Assembly: GCF_900143185.1 (NCBI RefSeq)
Contig: NZ_FSRQ01000001.1
Coordinates: forward strand, 682,001 to 746,000
Direction: 5' to 3'
DNA: 64,000 nt
DNA from: Chryseobacterium scophthalmum
GTDB lineage: Bacteria; Bacteroidota; Bacteroidia; Flavobacteriales; Weeksellaceae
Numbering within the stretch: position 1 is the first letter of the stretch; every line of letters begins with the position of its first letter. A program made the translations under genes and the position numbers. The notes under the pieces are model-generated. The model saw nothing but the letters and a program-made list of their open reading frames with translations. It searched no databases and was not told where the DNA came from. This document shows, piece by piece, positions 59,696-64,000 of the stretch.

Positions 59696-60709
59696 TTAAT
59701 CATCCAAGTAAATATCATTATTTGCTTTTTTCGATTTTAAGAGCATAAAAGCTAATCCCAAACCTAATCCGGCAACCAATGCAATTTTTGTTTTCTTTCC
59801 GGGAACAGGAAGGATGGTTTCACCATAAATTCGATGAGGTTCTGATGAAGGTTCAAGTACATTTCCGGAATCGGGTGGTGCGTTTTTAAGTTTCATCATT
59901 AATCGCATTCCTGCAGAAGCGGTATTGATAATAACTTTTGGAAACATTTCATATAAATTGACCAATGCTCTCGATTTAAAATCCGGAAACAAATCCTTTT
60001 GTGGTTCTTTCGCCAACTGTACAATTTTATCTGCGGTATCTCTAGGATCTGAAGCAAATGGTGGAATTTTAAAATCTAATCCTGAAAACTTTGCCGAATG
60101 CATATTTCCTGTAGATCTTTGAATTTGAGGATACAGATTGGCAATATGAATGTTAGGATAATCTGAAATTTCGCCATGAAGACATTCCATCATTCCACGG
60201 ATCCCGAATTTTGTTGCCGAATAAACTGCGCTGTAAGGAGCCGGCATAAATCCGCCAATTGAAACATTATTGATTAAAATTCCTTCATTCTGTTCTTTGA
60301 AAAGCGGTAAAACCGAATACGCTCCATGCATATATCCGAAAAGATTGGTTTTAACGACCTGCTCGTGAAGCTCCATCGGAATTTCTTCAAATTTTCCGCT
60401 TGCCATTACTCCGGCATTGTTTACCCAAATATCAATTCTGCCAAATTCTTGTACTGCAGTTTTCAAAAGATGGTCTACCTCTTCAGCTTTCGAAACATCA
60501 GTAGAAACTGCAATAGCATTTACGCCTAAGTCTTTACAGATCTTTAATGTTTCGTCTAAAGCTTCCTGACCTCTTGCTGCGATAACGATGTTACAACCTT
60601 CAAAAGCAAAGGCTTCAACAGCAGCTCTTCCGACTCCACTGGTTCCTCCTGTAACGACGACAGTTTTACCACGAAGGCTTCTTTTTTCTAAACTGTTTTG
60701 TGATTTCAT
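59696..60709 (-). CDS. SDR family oxidoreductase with C-terminal membrane helix
   Basis: 337 aa. NAD(P) motif VTGGTSGVGRAAVEAFA, NNAGVMASGKFEEI, catalytic Ser in NNVSIGGFM and YxxxK in YSAVYSATKFGIRG. After the SDR domain (about 1-255) comes a linker and a single C-terminal helix (TKIALVAGLGLGLAFMLLKS), so it is probably tail-anchored with the enzyme on the cytoplasmic side. The substrate is unknown. Confidence 0.88.
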   Translation of the reverse strand: MKSQNSLEKRSLRGKTVVVTGGTSGVGRAAVEAFAFEGCNIVIAARGQEALDETLKICKDLGVNAIAVSTDVSKAEEVDHLLKTAVQEFGRIDIWVNNAGVMASGKFEEIPMELHEQVVKTNLFGYMHGAYSVLPLFKEQNEGILINNVSIGGFMPAPYSAVYSATKFGIRGMMECLHGEISDYPNIHIANLYPQIQRSTGNMHSAKFSGLDFKIPPFASDPRDTADKIVQLAKEPQKDLFPDFKSRALVNLYEMFPKVIINTASAGMRLMMKLKNAPPDSGNVLEPSSEPHRIYGETILPVPGKKTKIALVAGLGLGLAFMLLKSKKANNDIYLDD

Positions 60710-60875
60710 ATTGTGATGTTTATAGATTTGAGATAAAGTGTTATCTGTTACCTATCTATTTTTACACCAAATAAGAATTTCTGAGCTATTAATTTTAAAT
60801 CTAACTATTATTAAAACAAAAAACACAGACTAAATTGCCTATGTTTTGTTTGAAATAATATTTAAATTGAGTGTT

Positions 60876-61745
60876 TTATCTGTATAAATCGAGTTCGAGA
60901 AAATTGTTTGTTTTTTTAAGTGCATCTTTTCTTTCTTTTTCCATCAACTTTAGCATATCATCTTGCGAATATGTTTTACCATCGAAAGTAATCGATGATG
61001 AAACGGTCACAGGAGCTGAAATACTTGAGGAACCTGAAGTTTGTCGCATATCTTTCACAGGATCTTTCTTATAATTATTCCATAATTTTTTGAATTTTTC
61101 TTCGTCTACGACAATTTCCCTGTTTTTTTTGCTAAGCAAATCATCAAAATCAGCAGTCACTTTTTTTGTTGCGATAAGCGTAAATTGATGGTCACCTTTA
61201 GAATCTTCAGCTTTTACAATAAGACCGGGAAGCCCACAAAGCTCGTGTGGTCCATCCTGAATCGGAATTTCCGGTGCAAACCAAACATTCCATTTTCTGC
61301 CGTGCAAAACAGTTGTTGCCAACTGAACATCATAACCCAGAACTTTTGATTTTTCTTTGCCGATTTCCCATTTTATTTTTTTATCATAAACAATTAAAAG
61401 CCGGTTTGAGCTGATGCTTCACTTTAATGTTCTTTTATAATCGGGATAAGTTTTTATCACTTCTGTACTTACTTTAGACTGTTTCAAATTGGTAAAATCA
61501 AAATGTGTCTTCTGCGTTGCCTGTGCATCTTTAAATGCCGCAGTCATTGTAGAATCATAAATAGCTTTTACCTGACTGTAAAATTTAGAACCTTTGGGAG
61601 AAGTCTGCAATACCATATTTTCAATTTCTGATTTATCGCGATTCAGAGAATCAATTTTGAAAGTGTATTCATAAATGAACTGATTAGATTGTGCTAAACA
61701 GAAACCTGCAATTAATAATAGCAGAATAGATAATTTTGTTTTCAT
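60876..61745 (-). pseudogene. GLPGLI family gene interrupted by one in-frame TGA
   Basis: Read as one frame this is 289 codons, normal for GLPGLI proteins. Signal peptide (MKTKLSILLLLIAGFCLA), then YEYTFKIDSL, TYPDYKRTLK, then TGA (61419-61421), then SISSNRLLIVYDKKIKWEIG, GRKWNVWFAPEIPIQDGPHE, CGLPGLIVKAEDSKG and the end ELDLYR. The parts before and after the stop are in the same frame (starts 423 bases apart), so only a single nonsense codon breaks the gene. Either a recent pseudogene or a sequencing error. Split calls would be 61419-61745 and 60876-61322. Confidence 0.8.
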
Positions 61746-61759
61746 ATTTGTGATTTTAT

Positions 61760-62110
61760 TTAGAATGTAACGCTTTCATCTTTATCATTGTAGATAATTA
61801 CATGAGCATCTTCTTTTTTACCTGTCTTGTGAACCGATTTTGCGGCAAGTATTTTAAAATTTTTCGGATGATAAATGGTGTATGTTCCATTTTCCGGATT
61901 GTGAATTACTTTTTCTGCATTTTCAAAAGAAATATTATCATTTTTAATCATAACATTACCTTCGTAAATGGTCGTTTTATCTTCTAAGTTTCTTTTGATT
62001 TTATCAGATTTAAAAGTAAAACTTTTGATGATCTTTTTTTCCTGTGCAAAAGTGTTTTGAGAGAGTAGAAGAAGCATAAGAATGCCTGAGATTGTAAAAA
62101 GTCTTTTCAT
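61760..62110 (-). CDS. Small exported protein, OstA/LptA-like motif
   Basis: 116 aa with signal peptide (about 1-22, ends TFAQ). The mature part resembles the repeating strands of OstA/LptA domains: TTIYEGNVMIKNDNISFENA, then VIHNPENGTYTIYHPKNFKI. It is much shorter than LptA, so LPS transport is not implied. It lies 14 bases upstream of the interrupted GLPGLI gene and is probably co-transcribed. Confidence 0.6.
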   Translation of the reverse strand: MKRLFTISGILMLLLLSQNTFAQEKKIIKSFTFKSDKIKRNLEDKTTIYEGNVMIKNDNISFENAEKVIHNPENGTYTIYHPKNFKILAAKSVHKTGKKEDAHVIIYNDKDESVTF

Positions 62111-62194
62111 ATATTCAATTTTATGAAAACGAAAATACAGATAAATCTCAACCTGGTGTAAAATTTAATATTATTTATGATTTATAAGAAATTT

Positions 62195-62521
62195 TTAACT
62201 AAAACACTTACAGTAAAAGACTTCACCAGAGAACTGACAAGAAATATACAAGACCGGAATTAGAAATAAAAGCAGAAAAGGAACGTTAATCAAAGCAACA
62301 GAATATTGCTTCTTAAAAATTCTAACAATAGAATCTGTGATAAAACCCACCAATAAAATAATCAGAACAAAAGCGAAGAGAAAAGCAATCCCTAAACCTA
62401 CATCAGTACGATGCTCTCTTTGTCGATTAGCCTCGATCGCTATTTCCGAATAAAAATACAACAAAAGCATGGGAATTGCTACTGCCAAAATTCTGATGAT
62501 AATGTGTCTGGTGATTTTCAT
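62195..62521 (-). CDS. Small three-helix membrane protein, unknown function
   Basis: 108 aa with hydrophobic segments IRILAVAIPMLLLYFY, IAFLFAFVLIILLVGFI and INVPFLLLFLIPVLYISC. No family recognised. It lies 13 bases downstream of the M23 peptidase gene on the same strand. Confidence 0.6.
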   Translation of the reverse strand: MKITRHIIIRILAVAIPMLLLYFYSEIAIEANRQREHRTDVGLGIAFLFAFVLIILLVGFITDSIVRIFKKQYSVALINVPFLLLFLIPVLYISCQFSGEVFYCKCFS

Positions 62522-62534
62522 AAATCTTATATTT

Positions 62535-63371
62535 TTATTTGTTCGTCACTTTCATATTCTTTTTTAAACTTTCTGAAGAAAGATTATTTTCAAAACTGAA
62601 CGGAACCGATTTTAAAGTCTTTCCTTTTTCAGGAACCAGAACATTAAAATGCAAATGTTCACCTGAAGCAAAACCTGTCGCACCGCTCAAACCAATAGGT
62701 TGATTTCTTTTTACAGCATCACCAACTTTTACAAAACTTCCATCTTTTTTTAAATGTACATATTGGGTGAATAATCCACTTTCTGGGTGATAAATGGTAA
62801 TGTAGTTTGCATAATCTCTCCATTTTCTGTCGTTTCCGCCATATTCATAATCTTTAATAACACCGACAACAAATCCATCATCTGCACTTGTGATGGTATC
62901 TCCAGTTTTCATATTAAAATCTACAGCATATCTTGAATAATCATCATTGTGACTGAAGTTTCCATTATTAGATTGCATAATTTGATACGTTTTTCCTTTA
63001 GAAAAGGGGAGTGCAAGATTATTTTGTTTTATCGCCTTACGATCATCACCAAATGCCTGATTAATATTAAATTTTATTTTTTCGATATTAATATTCTTTG
63101 CAAAAATCTTGATTTCAACAAAAGAATTTTCATTAGCCATAACCTTTAAAGTATCATCAATTAAATTTTCGCCTTTTAAATAGTCTGAAAAAACTATAAT
63201 TCTTAAAGGGCAAAACAATGGATTTTCAATTTTGAGAGATAAGGTATCGTTCTTATAATCTTGTGCATAACTATTTCTAAACTGATTCAATTTCACATTC
63301 GGAAGTTCCTGCGCTTTATAAAAAGAAAAGCAAAAAAATGAAAGAATGAAAAATACTTTAAAAAATTTCAT
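62535..63371 (-). CDS. M23 family (LytM-type) peptidase
   Basis: 278 aa with signal peptide (about 1-20). The C-terminal zinc peptidase domain has YAVDFNMKTGDTITSADDG (conserved Asp), YVHLKKDGSFVKVGDAV and GEHLHFNVLVPEKG (catalytic and metal His). The first ligand His is probably the one in NFSHNDDYS, as the usual HxxxD position holds Arg. Likely cleaves peptidoglycan cross-links or a secreted peptide. Followed by a small membrane protein gene. Confidence 0.85.
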   Translation of the reverse strand: MKFFKVFFILSFFCFSFYKAQELPNVKLNQFRNSYAQDYKNDTLSLKIENPLFCPLRIIVFSDYLKGENLIDDTLKVMANENSFVEIKIFAKNINIEKIKFNINQAFGDDRKAIKQNNLALPFSKGKTYQIMQSNNGNFSHNDDYSRYAVDFNMKTGDTITSADDGFVVGVIKDYEYGGNDRKWRDYANYITIYHPESGLFTQYVHLKKDGSFVKVGDAVKRNQPIGLSGATGFASGEHLHFNVLVPEKGKTLKSVPFSFENNLSSESLKKNMKVTNK

Positions 63372-63402
63372 ATGCTTTAATTTGAATTTAAAAATACAAT
63401 AA

Positions 63403-63999
63403 TTAATGAATAAGAGACGTTTTTACAAGTTCACTTTCAAAAACAATATCTTTAATTAGCTTTTCAGTATGATAAAATAAATCGCTGTTCTCATTCATTT
63501 GATTTTCAAGAACAATAATATGTAAATCAGCTTTTGGAACATAAATATTCAACGACGAAAAACCATCGCCTAAACCTGTGTGACCAAGATATTGTATTCC
63601 CTTGGTTTCAGCAATTCTGATATTGTAACCATAACCCATTTTCTCTTTTCCAAAAACATCATGCTGTGATTTTACAGATTCTGTGGTCATTAATTGATAA
63701 GATTTCGGGCTTAAAATCTTGCCTTTATGAAGTTGATTATTCCAAATGATCAGATCTTTTACAGTCGTAATCACTCCATCTGCAGGTAAATTTTCGTCAT
63801 TGATCATTGAATTTTCTACTTTCGTGAACTTATTTTCTTTATTGATGTAGCCAAAAACAAGATTTCGTTTATCGTTTTTAGAATAGCAGAATGTATCATT
63901 CATCTTCAGTTGCTTAAATAATTTTGAAGCCAATTCCCTGTACGATTTCCCTGATACATTTTCAACAATTTTCCCTAAAAGGTTATTTGAAAGATTACC
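63403..63999 (-). CDS. Serine hydrolase (beta-lactamase / penicillin-binding-like), 5' end outside window
   Basis: The frame is open to the right edge; about 198 residues are visible. They start GNLSNNLLGKIVENVSGKSY (the SxN region of class C-type hydrolases) and continue LFKQLKMNDTF, ADGVITTVKDLIIWNNQLHK, GYGYNIRIAE and the KTG-like LGHTGLGDGFSS. The SxxK nucleophile motif lies beyond the edge. It is probably a periplasmic or surface serine hydrolase; beta-lactam resistance is not implied. An initiating TTG at 63933 would be internal. Confidence 0.85.
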   Translation of the reverse strand, partial: GNLSNNLLGKIVENVSGKSYRELASKLFKQLKMNDTFCYSKNDKRNLVFGYINKENKFTKVENSMINDENLPADGVITTVKDLIIWNNQLHKGKILSPKSYQLMTTESVKSQHDVFGKEKMGYGYNIRIAETKGIQYLGHTGLGDGFSSLNIYVPKADLHIIVLENQMNENSDLFYHTEKLIKDIVFESELVKTSLIH

Positions 64000-64000
64000 A

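Noticed and set aside
61323..61418. Frameshift between two GLPGLI parts
   Set aside because: The two parts are in the same frame; only a TGA separates them, so a nonsense codon rather than a frameshift explains the break.
1..64000. tRNA, rRNA, CRISPR arrays, insertion sequences, prophage
   Set aside because: Looked for cloverleaf-like GC-rich blocks, regularly spaced repeats and transposase or integrase motifs; none were found in the frames or gaps.

Overview
The window is a chromosomal segment of a member of the Flavobacteriia, most likely Chryseobacterium or a close Weeksellaceae relative. The evidence is low GC content, Bacteroidetes-type -7 boxes (TAnnTTTG) in front of many genes, almost no Shine-Dalgarno signals, and secreted enzymes ending in type IX secretion (T9SS) sorting domains. 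Fused hisB and hisIE genes, a TonB receptor, GLPGLI and DUF6261 proteins, and bacillithiol-linked genes fit the same group. I see no tRNA, rRNA, CRISPR array, prophage or insertion sequence.

Layout. 1-5.0 kb: the distal part of a histidine operon (hisC-hisB-hisH-hisA-hisF-hisIE). 5.1-17 kb, mostly minus strand: a secreted M28 peptidase, the translation block rplT/rpmI/infC/thrS, DUF4230 and thioredoxin-like genes, an NTP pyrophosphohydrolase, a secreted reprolysin-like metalloprotease and an acyl-CoA dehydrogenase. 17-30.5 kb: a secreted endonuclease I, a SatD/DUF3307 pair, purC, purF, an outer-membrane protein, aroB divergent from an rluB-type gene, pncA, a DEAD-box helicase, and a bacillithiol-type operon ending in a Crp/Fnr gene. 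30.5-35.3 kb: a regulatory cluster with a CNB-only protein, two full Crp/Fnr regulators, a divergent CinA-like protein and a LuxR-type HTH protein. 35.3-41.6 kb: the four-gene ligase-associated DNA repair cluster (exonuclease, ligase, Lhr-type helicase, PdeM). 41.7-48.8 kb: a membrane AraC regulator divergent from a TonB receptor plus secreted phosphatase pair, then a TetR gene followed by a three-gene membrane/rhodanese operon. 48.9-54 kb: an enone reductase, a fifth Crp/Fnr-type gene, DoxX, DUF3861, an aldo/keto reductase, AraC and a CAT-family acetyltransferase. 54.3-64 kb: a Nudix-type regulator with a sugar transporter, an orphan PD-(D/E)XK-like protein, DUF6261, an SDR, a GLPGLI gene interrupted by one stop codon, small secreted or membrane proteins, an M23 peptidase and a truncated serine hydrolase.

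The main new observation is a shared promoter design. At four places (31642, 33012, 34723, and 49984 on the minus strand) a CRP/FNR-type palindrome of the form WTGAY-N4-ATCAW lies 22 or 23 bases upstream of a TAnnTTTG box. That spacing puts an activator near -41. Three of the four flank the Crp/Fnr cluster. One of them reads into a short leader with a 10-codon ORF, two mutually exclusive hairpins and a third long hairpin before the CinA-like gene.

Other points: infC very probably starts at a non-AUG (ATA) codon. It is separated from rpmI by a terminator, a 3' remnant of an alpha/beta hydrolase gene and a GC-rich structured element. That element shares the motif GGTCGGGCT with a second structured element at 10425. 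Intergenic gaps carry several families of palindromic repeats, including a nested module inside the DNA-repair cluster.
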